From Campylorhamphus procurvoides (Eukaryota; Chordata; Aves; Passeriformes; Dendrocolaptidae): DNA of 64,000 nt. This document shows positions 36,440 to 48,715 of the stretch, in pieces. Location: assembly GCA_013396655.1 (NCBI GenBank), contig WBMV01009266.1, forward strand, positions 1,010,107 through 1,074,106, read 5' to 3'. Made by a program: the position numbers and the translations under genes. The notes beneath the pieces are model-generated. The model saw nothing but the letters and a program-made list of their open reading frames with translations. It was not told the DNA's origin and searched no databases. The stretch's first letter is position 1. Every line of letters starts with the position of its first letter.

Positions 36440-37384
36440 ACAAGGGCAAACAGAGGTTCTCCTCAGGGACTTGAGGGTTCAACCTCCTTATCAGTGATCT
36501 GGACAAGGGCATTAAGTGCACTCAGTAAGTTGCAGACACCACGTTGGGCAGGGATGTTGGTCTGCAGAAGGGTAGGAAGATTCTGGAGAGGGATCTGTAT
36601 CCATGGGCCAAGGCCAACAAGGTGAAGTGCTGGGTCCTGCCTTTGGGTCAGGACAAACCCATGTAATGCTAAAGGCTGGGGGAAGAGTGGCTGGAAAACC
36701 ACCCAGTGGAAAAGGGCCTGGAGTACCGATCAGAAGCGGGTGAACATGAGAAGTGTACCCAGGCGGCCAAGAAGGCCAATATCATCCTGGCCTGTATAAG
36801 CAGAAATGTGGCCAGCAGGACTAGGGCAGTGATTGTCTCCCTGAACTCAGCACTGGTGAGGTTGTACCTCAAATCCTGGTTTCAGTTTTAGGTCCCTCAT
36901 GACAAGAAGGACTTTGAGGTGCTGGAGTGTGTCAGAGAAGGGCAACAGAGCAGGGGAAGGCTCTGGAACATAATTCCTATGATAAGCAGCTGAGGGAGCT
37001 GGAGGTGTTTAACCTGGAGAGAAAGAGGATCAGGGGGAACCTTTCAACTCTCTACAACTACCTTGAAGGAAGTTGTAGCCAGGTGGGACATGGTCTCTTC
37101 TCGCAGGTAACAAGGGACATAGGAAGAGAAAATGCTCTCAGTGTGCATGAGGGAAGGTTTAGATTAGATATCAGGAATAATTTCTTCCATAAAAGGCTGT
37201 TTAAGCACTTGAACAGGATTCCCAGGGCAGTGGTGGAGTCACCACCCCTGAGGGTATTTCAAAGACATGTAGATGTGGCGCTTGGGGACATGGTTTAGTG
37301 GTGGGCTTGGCAGCACTGGGTTGATGATAGGACTAAATGTTCTTAGAGGTCTGCTACAACCTTAACAATACTATGATTCTATAA
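36440..37384 (+). mobile_element. CR1 LINE, about 950 bp, with ORF2 tail
   Basis: A long plus-strand CR1. Landmarks in order are GAGGTTCTCCTCAGGGACTT, TTATCAGTGATCTGGACAAG, AGTGCTGGGTCCTGCCTTTG, GGGGAAGAGTGGCTGGAAAA, CAGGCGGCCAAGAAGGCCAA, AATGTGGCCAGCAGGACTAG, CACTGGTGAGGTTGTACCTC, TAACCTGGAGAGAAAGAGGA, CTCTCTACAACTACCTTGAA and the 3' terminus AACAATACTATGATTCTATA. It spans from just before the reverse-transcriptase FADD box to the 3' end. Small deletions relative to the consensus break the frame. It is 5'-truncated and dead. Confidence 0.95.
36453..37298 (+). pseudogene. CR1 ORF2 (reverse transcriptase C-terminal part), broken
   Basis: Two separate frames carry recognisable ORF2 sequence. 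The frame near 36706-36891 preserves AAKKANIILACISRNVASRT, matching the family's AKKANGILACIRNSVASRS, followed by an SALVRLYLKSWFQF block. The frame near 36927-37298 preserves NLERKRIRGNLSTLYNYLEG, then GLFSQVTRD, then EGRFRLDIRNNFFHKRLFKH. The FADD region near 36525-36540 is damaged: GTAAGTTGCAGACACC has lost bases relative to the consensus, removing the catalytic aspartate pair. No functional protein is possible. Confidence 0.85.
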
Positions 37385-38377
37385 CAAGAGAGGAAATAAT
37401 TTGATTTCCCCTTCTGTTCCCTAAATGGGAAGCAGCAGTCCATTCCCAATGCTCCCTTAAAAACGGTAAAGCATGAGGAACTGCTGCGGTGTGAGATGGG
37501 AATTTCAGGTCATTACTAATCCGGTTGACTTACAAAGTGCTGAGGTAGAAAACGAAAGCCCTGTTGCACATCCCAGCCCCCTGAGACATTTGGTCTCCTA
37601 GGAGTCATTATTTCCTCTGTACAAACTATTGTTTCATAAAGAATATTGTGTTTCAGCAGAAAAGTCAAATGTGTCCTCTCATAACTCCATGTGGCTGTTA
37701 GCTTACTGCTGAGTTAATACTTTGCCACATAAATAAAACTGCACAAAAAAGGGAGAGCAGACTTGCAAAGAAACATGGGGGGAAAATATAATTCATTGGT
37801 GCTCAGGGCTGAAAAGCTAGTGAGCTTCTTTCCTTTCCTTTTTTCTTCCCTTTACCCTTACAAGTTGATGTGTATCCAAACAGCTTGAAAAGTACTTTGA
37901 AATCCAACTTTAGTCAGCTACGATGAAGACATAAGAGGAGCTGATTTTTCCTTTGTGATGCTTTGTTTTCTGCTCTTTTATTCACTGTTCGCTCCAGCAG
38001 TGGCTGCAGGAGAGGAGCCAAGTATTTTTTTTCTTGGAACATTTTTTTCTTTTTTTGGTGCAGTTAAGGATATATTTCTGGAGTTACAGTGAGCAATAGT
38101 CACTACCCATTGCTTTTAAGCCCAGCTCAGCTGAGAGGGCTTGAACCAAAATGCAAGCTTTCTGAAACCAGGGATTCTAAAACACCCCACCTAAGGACTT
38201 TTACTTTGTTAAAAATATTCTGCTTTGTGTGGAAAGATGTCAAATCACTTTTGTTACAGAAAATAATAGCTATTTTTATTTTTGTTGAAAACTGTACAGA
38301 AAAAATCAATTTCTCAAATGTTCTAAGTACCATCAGTACAAGTTTTTCTTCAAATTAGGGACCCGTCATTGGGATCA
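37385..38377. other. Unique spacer between CR1 copies
   Basis: About 1 kb without a recognisable gene or repeat. The first 200 bases keep a few CpGs (AAAACGGTAAAGC, CTGCTGCGGTGTG, AATCCGGTTGACTT, GAAAACGAAAGCC), so a small constrained element is possible. The rest has T-rich runs (TATTTTTTTTCTTGG, TTTTTTTCTTTTTTTGG) near 38.0 kb. Confidence 0.5.
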
Positions 38378-39138
38378 AGAGCAAGGTTGCCACTCAGAGG
38401 GGTCTAGAGAGACTGTAGGACAGGGCCAACAGGAACTTCATGAAATTCAGCAGAGGAAAAATTGCAAAATTCTGCATCTTACATGAGTTGTCACTGCACA
38501 ACTGGGGAGCAGCTCTGCTGAGAAGGACTTCGAGGTTCTGGTGGGCAAATAGCTAAATAAGAGCCAGTAGCACACCCTGCCAGCAAAGTGTTTTGGACTG
38601 ATGATGCAGGAGCAGAGAGAAGGTGGAGAAAAGTGACTGTTCCTCTCTATTGGACAGTCACTAGCCCACAGCTACAATACTGCATCCAGTTCCAGGACTC
38701 GAAAAAAAAAAAAAAAGAAAGGCATTGGTATGAATTCAGTGGTAGATCATCAGTAAATGAAATGGTGGAGAGCAGGATCTGGAGTAATTGACCTACAGAA
38801 GATGCTAAGCAACCTGGGTTTGTTTGGCCTGGAGAAGAGACATCTTCAACAGGATGTAGCAGCATCCTGCCCACACCTAGAATGAGCTCATCAGAAAGAC
38901 AAAGTCAGGCTCTTGAGTGTGGAGCATGGTGGGAGGACAAGATATTGTCGACATGAGACAAAGAGAGGTTCAAGGGAAATGAGGACAACCAGGCTCTGGG
39001 TCAGGTTGTCCTGGGATCTTTTCTAAACCTCTCTGTCAAAGTCTTAAGGCACCTGGTCAAATCTCATTAAGGGCCCTGAATATTACAGCACAGGTTTGAA
39101 ACAGAGACCTCCAGACCTTCCTCCTATTCTATGTTCTA
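38378..39138 (+). mobile_element. Old CR1 LINE, about 760 bp, degenerate
   Basis: Plus-strand landmarks in order: GGAACTTCATGAAATTCAGC, AAATTCTGCATCTTACATGA, CTGCTGAGAAGGACTTCGAG, ACTGCATCCAGTTCCAGGAC, GGGTTTGTTTGGCCTGGAGA and the 3' end GAGACCTCCAGACCTTCCTC followed by CTATTCTATGTTCTA. These match an older CR1 type (CATGAAGTTCAACAAGG, GTCCTGCACTTGGG, TACTGCGTCCAGCTCTGG, GTTCAGCCTGGAGAAGAGAAGG). Divergence is heavy, and a run of 15 A has expanded inside it. The 5' limit is uncertain. Confidence 0.75.
38702..38716 (+). repeat. A15 homopolymer inside old CR1
   Basis: Fifteen consecutive A follow CCAGGACTCG and precede GAAAGGCATTGG. The consensus has only a short A/G stretch here (CACAAGAAGG), so this looks like slippage after insertion. 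Its length may vary between individuals or be a sequencing uncertainty. Confidence 0.85.
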
Positions 39139-39267
39139 AGGTCCTGTGAAGTCACTGATATTTTTCTATTCCTGTGTCCTTTCTCAACGTATTAAAAATG
39201 CTGCTCATTAGTTTGTCATTCTGCTAGTGATAATGTTGGTTTTGAAACAAAAAAAAGAGAAGAGCAC

Positions 39268-39528
39268 AGTAACGGTCAATGGTTTAAAACTAAAAGAGGA
39301 CAGATTCAGATGCAATATAAGGAAGAAATATTTTTGTGATCAGAGTGGGGAAACACTGGCACAGGTTGCCCAGAGACATGGTGGATGTTCCATCCTTGGA
39401 AACATTCAAGGTCATGTTGGATGGGAGTCTGAGAAACCTGATCTAGCTGATGATCTCAGTACTAGGGGGCTGAAGTAGGTGACCTTTAAGGGTCCCTTCC
39501 AATCCAAATGTTTTTATGATTCTGTGAA
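39268..39528 (+). mobile_element. CR1 LINE, 3' portion (GGTTTGGGTTGGAAGG type)
   Basis: A plus-strand copy begins near GTAACGGTCAATGGTTTAAA and continues with ACAGATTCAGATGCAATATA, GGAAGAAATATTTTTGTGAT, AACACTGGCACAGGTTGCCC, CATCCTTGGAAACATTCAAG and TTTAAGGGTCCCTTCCAATC, ending GTTTTTATGATTCTGTGA. It matches the CR1 type whose reverse complements are at 43465, 46219, 48374 and 54824. It lies 130 bases downstream of an older CR1 of the same orientation but is a separate insertion, because the older copy has its own 3' end at 39138. Confidence 0.9.
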
Positions 39529-42500
39529 TTACTAAAGCTTTCTAATATTAAGTTATTAGAATAGACCTATGCAGACAGCCATGAGTGTCCTTAAAATTAG
39601 TTATTAAAACCCTAGTTCACCAAAGACTTAAACTCACATTTAAATTTAAGCTTATGCTTTTTTCCCCGTTCATTATAGTTTTTCTGATAAATATAGATAT
39701 TTATGGGGTGTTTTTTATTCTGATCTCTCTAAGGCACTCATACAACTTTTTTAGATTTTATCTTTTTAAATTTTCTATATTAACTTTTTTATATATTGTG
39801 AAGACATACATAAAGATGGACAAATACTTAACATCATTCCGGTGCTGAGATGTTTTGTAATATTAAAAATGTGATTATCACTCAACCAATTTGTAGATTA
39901 GGTGTTATTCCATTTTATTTTTTACAGCCATATGCAGTACTACCAGCCATTAGCATCTAAGTATGAAATGATGAAATTTTTATGGCTACTGCATAAAATG
40001 TAATGGTACCAAAACTACGAGTTTTAACTCTGAACATTTTACAGAAGTAAAAGGATTCAGTGCTGTTATCACTTTTGTCAGGGTGAATGCTGTGACATGG
40101 AGTGTAGTGGGTACTCCACAGTGCTCATGTGTTGGACACAACCTGGCCATGGGAGCAGCCTGCTGAGATGAGGACATGCACCACTGCCATAACTCATCAC
40201 TTGGGTTTTACAGCTGACTCCATGTGAGTATACTCTAGCACAAATTGTAGTTTCCATCCTGCCCTTTCAGCCTGGTTGTTGCTGGAGGAAACCCAGAGAT
40301 GCAACTGCTTTGGAGGAAACCCCACAGTCTGAGCTGGCTGTGGGGCCTGGAAAGCATTGGCCAACTGGAAGGAAAAACACAAGTGAAAAACCTTAGAAAT
40401 ATCTTCAGTCTGCATTAAAAAAAAGACCTGCCAAAGCACTTGTTAGAGCTGTTATTGCATTCACAGCTGAGAAGAAACAATTCTCAAGGTCAAATGGATG
40501 CTCCTGGCTTCACCATAGAAGTGTCAGTAACCAGAAGTGACTTGTTCCTTCTATAATGATTTTGGGGACTGTATTGTTCATGTCCTGACAGGACTGTGCT
40601 AAGTCTTCATTTGGGGTATCCAAATAACAGCACAGAAAACTACAGCTGTGGTTGACATGGAAGCAACATAGAAGAACCCTGTGGTGTAATGCATGATTCT
40701 CTCATCTTAATAAAGTAGCACCATAAGACAAAACAGTCCTTTGGAGATGGACAAAAAACAAGATTATATAATTTTCTCTGCAAGAATGCCATCTTTACAC
40801 ACAAAAATATATTTTTTTGACAAAATAAGAGAAATTAATACAAGTGTCTAGCCAGATTCTTAGTAGTGTCAGTCAATTACAAATGAATCAAGCAATGCTG
40901 TATAAATTTACAATACTTGAGATTCTTACAGCATTTCTTTAGAATAATCCAAAGTCAAAAAGAGCCTTAAAATTAAGGAAAACAGAATGATGCACCTTAG
41001 TATCGGAAGACTTAAAAAAATTTATCCAGTATTAATACACATACACTTGACAAGAGAAAGGTTTTCAGAATATTGGTTAAATGCAACACTGAACAGTGTC
41101 TGCTAATATTAATTACTATTTTCACCATTATTGTGCGATGTTCTAGCAGAAATTAAGAGAAAGACTAGCAAGCATTTTTAACTCACATTGATATGCAAAT
41201 TAATTTTCCATGTAACATCATGCATTTTCCTGTTGCTATATTCATCCTTTATGCCTTTTCCATCAAAGAAAGAAACAATATTCTGTGTCTGAGGTATCTA
41301 ATCAAACTTTGTGAGCCATTTCAAGCTTTATGCATTGAGCACACACAGTGAGTCCATTTACTGCATGTTGTCTGAAGGGCAACTCCACTGTGCTTCATGG
41401 GGGGATTCAGGTCTATTTTATTGCTTTTTAAATTATTTTAATAATAATTCTTAATTACCTTTGCAATTAACTTTTTGACCATCACTAACCACTGAGCCAA
41501 CTTCTTCACAGAACTACTCATTGCAATTTCAAGATCGCATTCCTCAATGGCAACAACTGATTTTAACATTGAATATGGAAAAGTTAAGACTAGTTTTTCA
41601 CCTGCATCTAGTAAAATTTACTACTGCTACACAGTTTTAGTTTCCAGCTCATTGCTTTCTGATTATCACATGTTGTACATCATACTGCTAAAATAGTGTA
41701 CTGAGTTGTAGAGCATGAGGTCAAGGCAAGGCTTCAGTTTAGTTTTCAGGCTGTTTCTGGGCAGTCAGATCTTAGATATCCCATAGATCTCTGTGAAGCA
41801 CATTCCCGTGTGATTTTCCTTCACAGAAACTAGAGTATCAGAACTTCAGTACCTCTGGAATTGAACCTTTAATTCTTTATATCTGTGTTCTCCATGAACG
41901 ACATATAATATTATTCTATGCCAGAGATAACAATTTTCTCCTGAAGAACAGACTGTAAAGAAAAATTCATTCATGATTTTAGGCACCTCAGGCAGGTTTC
42001 CACTCACCTAATTTCAAATGCCTACAAAGTAATTGCCTATGCCCGAACTAGGTAGAGGGGTTTTTGACTCCTAGAGACCTGGGAGAGAAATGAGCACTTA
42101 ACTCATCCTGAGGTAGACATCCATAATAAGACAGATGAAACATGTAATTTAAGTACCTGTTCTCTCTATGACTATAAGTGAAGTTCAGATACATACTGTA
42201 CCATACAGTTCAGATGTAGACATACACACAGCTGAAGAGCTACGCATCCTGAGATGAGATTGACATCCTGAGTTTACAACAATGTCTGTTTTTTCAGTCT
42301 CTACATAGATTCCCATTGGAAAATTTATGCCATATGTGTCTTTGGGCTATAAGCTAATCAATATTTTAATAACTACCATTTTTCAAATTTAGAAAATATA
42401 TTTCCCAAGGCTATATGAGTATTATTTTATTTTAAATTAAGATCTGGAGTCTGTTGTGAGCTATAGAAACTCAGAGAGAAAAGTGCCATGACCATATAGA

Positions 42501-43464
42501 GCACCATGACCCCAAGGATATGTGGGTATTTATTTTCTAAATTCTGAATAAAATAACACAAGTACAATGAGATTGTTTTATAATTGCATTTTCACCAAGC
42601 TATATGATTACTTCTGAATTCAATATAATTAGTTAAAAGTATTTCAAAGCACCAAGAGGAAAGAGAGTAACACAAAGGGAAGAACTGATAAGAGTATATC
42701 ATAATGATGAAGCAGTTTAGGCCAGCAAAAATTCCTTGTTCTGTACACAAGGTGATGGGTCAAAAGACAGTTCTAGATTCTTTGAGTATTTAGAATTTCA
42801 GAAGGAAGCGGGAAATATTATATATACACAGAGGAAGGTTGATAGAAACCTGTCTGGCCTTCATGTTACATGCTAGCATGCATTTGCCATCATTTTTGGT
42901 ACAGCTAACCTAAGCCAGTGAAAACATCTACTTTTACTTTACATACATATTCAGACACATTGTAGAACTCAAACTTCTATTGCAAAACTGTGCAAAAATC
43001 TGTTGACCTCCAAGAAAGGCTCAAGGAGTCTTCTAAACAACTGCATCCAGGAGGTCCTCCATTGCCACTTTCCCTTTTTCCAGTCGTGAACATTGATAAC
43101 TGAATGTAGCAATTTTCTCCAGAAAATTTTGATTAGCTTGCTGTGAAAGTATCCCTCTCCCAGTATTTATCCTAGAAATTCAGGATCCCAAGTTTTCTAT
43201 CCTGCAGGTCTCTAGACCCGCAGTTCACTATGAACTGAAGGACAGAAGTTTGAATGTTTCAGAACTCAGCTGCACTGCAGAATTCAAGGTCCAGTCTTCC
43301 TGCTACGACTTTCAGGATCTCAGTCCTTGGGAGTACTAAACTGGCAGATTTTCTCACTCCTTGCCACCTTTATTCACTGAGTCTTAAAAAACATGTGCAG
43401 TTGCTGAATGGAGGAAAGAGAGACTGAATAATAACAGTAATTATGTTGCATCTATTCCCTGACA
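39529..43464. other. Unique non-coding DNA, no gene seen
   Basis: Nearly 4 kb without a recognisable transposon or gene. It includes very AT-rich parts (39.6-39.9 kb, 40.8-41.2 kb and 42.3-42.7 kb) and a slightly GC-richer part near 40.1-40.4 kb. Open frames are at most 87 codons and unremarkable. Confidence 0.5.
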
Positions 43465-43792
43465 AAATCATAGAATAATAATAGAATTGTTTGGGTTGGA
43501 ACGGATCTGAAATATCATCTCATTCCAACCTCCCTGACATGGGCAGGGATACCTTCCACTGTCCCAGGTTGCTCCAAGCTCCGTCCAACCTGGCCTTGAA
43601 CACTTCCAGGGATGGGGCAGCCACAGCTTTGCTGGGCAACCTGTGCCAGTGCCTCACCACCCTATGAGTCAAGAATTTCCTCCTAATATCTAATCTAAAT
43701 CTCACCCTTTCTGGTTTAAAACCTTGCCCTGTCACTATCTACCCATGTAAAAAGTGACTCTCCATCTGTTCTATAACTCCCTTTAAGTCCAA
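43465..43792 (-). mobile_element. CR1 LINE, 3' portion (GGTTTGGGTTGGAAGG type)
   Basis: The plus strand shows AAAATCATAGAATAATAATA, GAATTGTTTGGGTTGGAACG, CAACCTCCCTGACATGGGCA, GGATACCTTCCACTGTCCCA, CCAACCTGGCCTTGAACACT, TCCAGGGATGGGGCAGCCAC and CCTAATATCTAATCTAAATC. This is the reverse complement of the avian CR1 ending AAGGTCCCTTCCAACCCAAACC. The terminal ATTCTATG-type repeat is duplicated and imperfect (TAGAATAATAATAGAAT). It is one of the better preserved copies in the window. Confidence 0.95.
43520..43735 (-). pseudogene. CR1 ORF2 C-terminal remnant
   Basis: On the minus strand a frame of about 71 codons preserves VRFRLDIRRKFLTHRVVRHW, then HRLPSKAVAAPSLEVFKARL, then DGAWSNLGQW. This corresponds to the last residues of CR1 ORF2 (FRLDIRKKFFT..VVRHWNRLP..V..PSLEVFKARLDGA). 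Only the extreme C-terminus remains. The methionine that opens the frame is not a natural start. Confidence 0.8.
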
Positions 43793-46218
43793 CGGTTTAG
43801 TGAAGCAAGGCTAGTGTCCTTTGCAACCATTTATACTCAAAATTAATAACTTATACATAGGTAAAAAATTCTTCTTTGGAACTTTAATGTTTCTGGAATA
43901 TTTGAACTCACTGTATCTGAGACTGAGGTGCCCTGGGGTCAGCTGCAGAATGTGACAGCAAAAGATCAGGCAGCAGACAAGTCTGCTTGGAGAGATAACT
44001 CTGAGAGCTTGGGCCCCTCATGGCAACGCAATCCTGGTCCATCTCTGATGAGCCTTCCTGCTTTTGTTCATTGTGGCTAGTGAAGTGCCCAGCTATGGAT
44101 GAACTGATACTCATGCCATCTATGGCATCGAAAACTCAACAGAGAGGAAGAGCCTGAAGTCACCACTGGTTGAATGCACCAGCTTCTCTCACTCCCAGAG
44201 CCCTGTGTCTACTCCAGGGATGCTGGAGTAGAAGGATGGGGTTTGCAGCAGGAGGAATCAATTCAGCTAAAAAGAATCATCCATTATGTCAAGACCTTTA
44301 TCTCATGGGGCCATGCCTGAGCAACCAGTTGCTTGGGATTTCAGGGGGGAAAAAGCAAGGAAGCAGGTAATGAGGGGGAAGAAAATGAAGCAGATGTGAT
44401 CATAGTGTGTGCCTTTATGCTGTATCATCCCTCAGCCTGTTGGTGTGGTTCGTAGGGAAGAGCCTGCATGAATATGTGGAAGCTAGATAGTGTTGTGTCA
44501 TCTATTATATAATTCTGTCAGCTGCAAGAGGGAAAAGAAGTTTCTTTTTGCCTCCTCTTTTACTCCTTGATGTTGCCTTCAGCAATTCTTTAAAATTCAA
44601 TGTTGCTACTCTTGGGTTAATGACTTTTGAAAAAAACAAATATAAATTTTATAACTTGATTTATGATTTTTTTAATAGTTGTCTACAATCTAATTTTGCA
44701 ACAAGTTATTTTCAAACTTTTCTTTTTGGTCAAATTTTAATTTATACTCACCCCTGAAACAGTGCTCTTTCAATATCTTGATTAAACTGCCTTCAAAGTA
44801 TTGGTTTCACAAAGATAAAAGGAAAGACTCCCAGCTTACATAAGCTGTCACATCCTGTGGGCTGATAATATTTTAGATTAGTTGAGTCTCTAATATTAAC
44901 ATTTTCTCTAGACATTCCTAATTTTCCTAGTGAGTTCAGCTGTTTTGATTTTTACTTATACAAATAGAGAAGCCCTAAGGGGTCTAGACTGAGATGCCTT
45001 AAGCAGTCTCATTTGCCAAAGGAAAATAGGCAGCCTCTGTCTTCTGAAAACTAGACATCTCTAAGATGTTTGTTTATCTGGAGATGCATAAAACCTAAGT
45101 ATGCAATATTCTATTTTTTAATAAGGTTAAAAAAAAAAAAGTTTCTTCTTCTATATGTACCAGTAAGGATTTGTAAAAGCTTCAGTTGTAATATCTCTTC
45201 TAAAAGCAATTTAATTTCACTTTTTTTATTTTTTGGTGTATCTATGATGAGAGCCCAAGTAACAAATGAGAACTTACCTTTCTGTATTCTTCTTTATTGT
45301 TAAAGCACAAGGAAAATAATGAGGGAGAGCAGAAGGGAGAAGGAATATGTGAACAAGTATTCACTTGTTTTATATATATATACATAGCAAATATCTCCTC
45401 CAGTCATATTCACACAAGATAATGAGGTGATCCCACTGCCCCTTTCCTTCGAAGTTGAAAAGAAGGTTACATTTTTGCACACTTAAAATAAATGTCTGCT
45501 TTCTGTAACATAAAAAAAAATTAAAAAGGTGTTGCTCAAGGGAAGCCATCAGCACTTGAGAGAACCATAATCCCCACCATCTGCTACCACAGAGACAGAG
45601 CAACTATTCACAGCTTTTGTAGCAGTCCTCAGGCTGCAATTGTACCACAACTGAGGGTGGTCACAGTAGACCTGAGCAATTTTATATCTTTACTGCTTAT
45701 TCCCCTGCCTGTCTCCACCTCTCTTTCTCCCTGCTCTGCCCATTTTTTTACTGTAATAGGCAAAATCAGGACAGGGAAGGGATTGTATCTTTTTGATCTT
45801 GAGGCTACCTGCTGCCACCAACAGAAACATGAAATACTCATTGTGTTTCGAGTCTGTAGGAGATGTCCTCTAGGCTGAGATTCATTTCATTTAATTATAG
45901 TTATCTAAAAAGTCCCCAGTCTAAGCCAACTATCAAGGCTCCTCCTATGGATGATTAAAAAAAAAGGCAGTTCCAAAGGTGATTCATCCTATGTTACAAT
46001 TGGTATTAATCCAAAAACAAGTGCTGTGTAAAATGAATTGTCCTGTCCGCTACAAAAAGAGCTCAGTCTCCAATTTAGAGCAGACACTAAGGATGGGCTT
46101 TGCTTGAGGAAATGCATACAGTTCCAGTGCAGGTGTCCTTACCCGAGGTGACTGTGCAGATTTCTTCTGTGGCCAATAGAAAGAACAGGAACTTTTGATT
46201 CCACTCTTCCTAATGTAG
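43793..46218. other. Unique non-coding DNA, no gene seen
   Basis: No gene or transposon is recognised. A-runs (AAAAAAAAAAAA near 45.13 kb), a TATATATATATA stretch near 45.37 kb and a small GC-richer patch at 43.9-44.4 kb are the only compositional features. Opposed frames of about 70 codons at 45.63-45.88 kb overlap and are likely chance. Confidence 0.5.
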
Positions 46219-46383
46219 ATCACAGAATCCTAGAATGGTTTGGGTTGGAAGGGACCTTAAAGCTCATCCAGTCCCAATCCCCTGCCATGAGCAGGGGCAC
46301 CTTCCACTAGACCAGGTTACTCAGAATCTCATCCAATCTGGCCTTCAATGCTTCCAGGAATGGGGAGTCCACAGTCTCTCTCA
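46219..46383 (-). mobile_element. CR1 LINE fragment, 3' end
   Basis: ATCACAGAATCCTAGAATGG, TTTGGGTTGGAAGGGACCTT, AAAGCTCATCCAGTCCCAAT, CCCCTGCCATGAGCAGGGGC, ACCTTCCACTAGACCAGGTT and CCAATCTGGCCTTCAATGCT are the reverse complement of the same CR1 type as 43465. The copy ends near TCCACAGTCTCTCTCAG, so about 165 bases remain. Confidence 0.95.
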
Positions 46384-48373
46384 GATACAGAAAGACTGAA
46401 ATATTAGAAGTATTTCTCTCCACTAATGACAATGATTAGCTCAGATATAGACCTTTTTTCATAGATTTATACAGTTACAAGAGGTGACTTGTGTTCCTAA
46501 TTTCCAGATGGCTAAAATTAAGTGAGATTTATTTGGGCTTTGCCAACTGGCCCACACAACTAGAAATCATCTGTGCTTGAAAAGATTAGCCTTCTTAGCC
46601 AGACAGCCATTGGTCAACACCATCACTTTCAGTTTTCAGACTGTAAAGCTTTTCGTGTGCCCTCCAAAATGGCATGCAGAGAGACAAGCTGAAGACCACT
46701 CCTTCCTCTATCACACCAATGTAATAGCATAACAACCCACTTGAGGTTTCTGAGTTATTGCAAGAGAAAAAGAGGAGAATTTAAAACCAGAGGGAAAATG
46801 TGTGTATATGACTTGAACTGTTTGGAAATGTCATATTGCACAATGTTCAAATGTCCATGGCACTTAATTTTCATAAGCTGGTTGGTTTATGGTAAATATA
46901 TTATATAAGTTACACATTTGCAAGGATGTTTATTTGCCACAGTCTGCATTTAAATAAGTACTAGTTCATTATAACCTTTAGAACACTAACATCTTAACTT
47001 CATTGGCATTTAAGTGTTGTATTGAGCTTAATCTCAATGAGGTCATTAAAGAGAGTTGAACGTATGGGAGGGTAGTACTTCAGCCTTATTTCATTGCTAA
47101 TTTTATAGTTAATTACTGGGACAAAACACTAAATAAGAAGACAAACAGCATTACAAGTTAAAATGGAAGGTTCTGTGGCAGATATAGCTTTATAAAAAAG
47201 CATAAGTTAAATGCTAAGAACTCATTCATAATAAAAAGCAATTTCCCAAGTATTATGTGCTATCTCCATTATGGTTAAACACCATAAATTAGCACTCAGC
47301 ATTCCAATTCCAATGTCTTATGCTCTTCAGTATTCTTAAAAATCAGTGAAATCAGAAGTCCGCTAGCGCTTCAATGGAAGTAATAGAAGACAATTTAATT
47401 GACAGAAATGTGTTTTAGATAGTACTTCTTATCTTCAGGCAACACATTTTATTACCTAAAACTTCATTACAGTGCACAAAAAAAAAGAGAAAGAGAAACA
47501 TATGTTTACTTGTGGTGAATAATATATTTAAAATGATAACAGAATTGATTTCTTCCTGCATTTTTTACCTTTACTGTATACAGTATGACCTATATGCTAA
47601 AATGTGAAAACCTAGAAATTACTGGTACACTTCTATATTTTCCAGGGGAAGAAAACAATAATGTTCTCAGAAAGAAAATTATATTTTCACATTGTCATAA
47701 TGTGCATTGTTTTCCTAAAATCAAATCTAAAAGAAAACCAGGCCCCATATCATCATCAGTAGTGCTTCTGTCAGATCTTGCAGTTATATTTTCCCAACAA
47801 GGAGAGGTTGGTGTTTCAGTGGCAATCCCCAGCACAACGGTAAAAGAGCAATGTTGGGTTTCAAGTGTAAGTACTGTGTGCAAAGTCGACTTTAAAAGTA
47901 ACAGGTGACACCATTGATTTTGATCCTGTTTTATCAGTGGGGAACAAAACACAGATTCTGAATCCACTGCCAATGATTATCTGCAGATTTTCATCATCTG
48001 CTTCTGAGGGAACAAAATTATGCCCATTTTCTGGTGTTCCTGGGGTATGAGTAATGAAATAGCCTCTATCACCTGATATCACTGGAAAGAATTGTAGTTT
48101 GATAGGGACACAGGATTAGATGAGATGCTATTGATTAGAAATATTAAAAATAAACAGTTCCACGATCTAACAGGAGCTTTTTTCCCTTCATAACTTACAG
48201 ATTGGAGTGTGTTTTTCACAAGCCATAAGAAGAGATTGAGTCCAAAATGAATATTCCACTCCTTAAAACTATGAAATCATTAAAATTTATTTTGGGACTA
48301 TGAACTGAAGTTTGAATAAACAAGCTGAGATCTCTAATTTATGGGTCTATTCAACAGTATTAGTCCCACTGAC
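46384..48373. other. Unique non-coding DNA, no gene seen
   Basis: No repeat or gene is recognised. A few CpGs occur together near 47.36 kb (GAAGTCCGCTAGCGCTTCAA). The frame at 47585-47908 (107 codons) overlaps two opposite-strand frames and shows no known motif. Confidence 0.5.
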
Positions 48374-48715
48374 CATAGAAGCACAAAATGGCTTGGTTTG
48401 GAAGGGACCTTAAAGATCATTTAGTTCCAAGCCCCCTGCCATGGATGGGAACACCTTCTGCTACACCAGGTTGCTCAGAGCCCCATCCAACACAGCCTTG
48501 AATACTTCCTGGGAAGTAAGATCTACAACTTTTCTGGGCAACCTGGTCCAGTGCTTCACTACCCTCACAGCAAAGAATTTATTCCTAATATCTAATCTTA
48601 ATATAACGTCTTTCAGTTTAAGGCCATTCTCCTGGTCCTATAAGTACATGATCTTGTAAAATTCCCTCTCCAGCCTTCTTGTTGGCCCTCTTTAGGTACT
48701 AGAAGACTGCTACAA
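48374..48715 (-). mobile_element. CR1 LINE, 3' portion (GGTTTGGGTTGGAAGG type)
   Basis: CATAGAAGCACAAAATGGCT, TGGTTTGGAAGGGACCTTAA, AGATCATTTAGTTCCAAGCC, CACCAGGTTGCTCAGAGCCC, GGGCAACCTGGTCCAGTGCT, CCTAATATCTAATCTTAATA and later CTTTAGGTACTAGAAGACTG follow the reverse-complement CR1 consensus for about 340 bases. This is the longest surviving extent among the type copies at 43465, 46219, 48374 and 54824. Confidence 0.95.
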
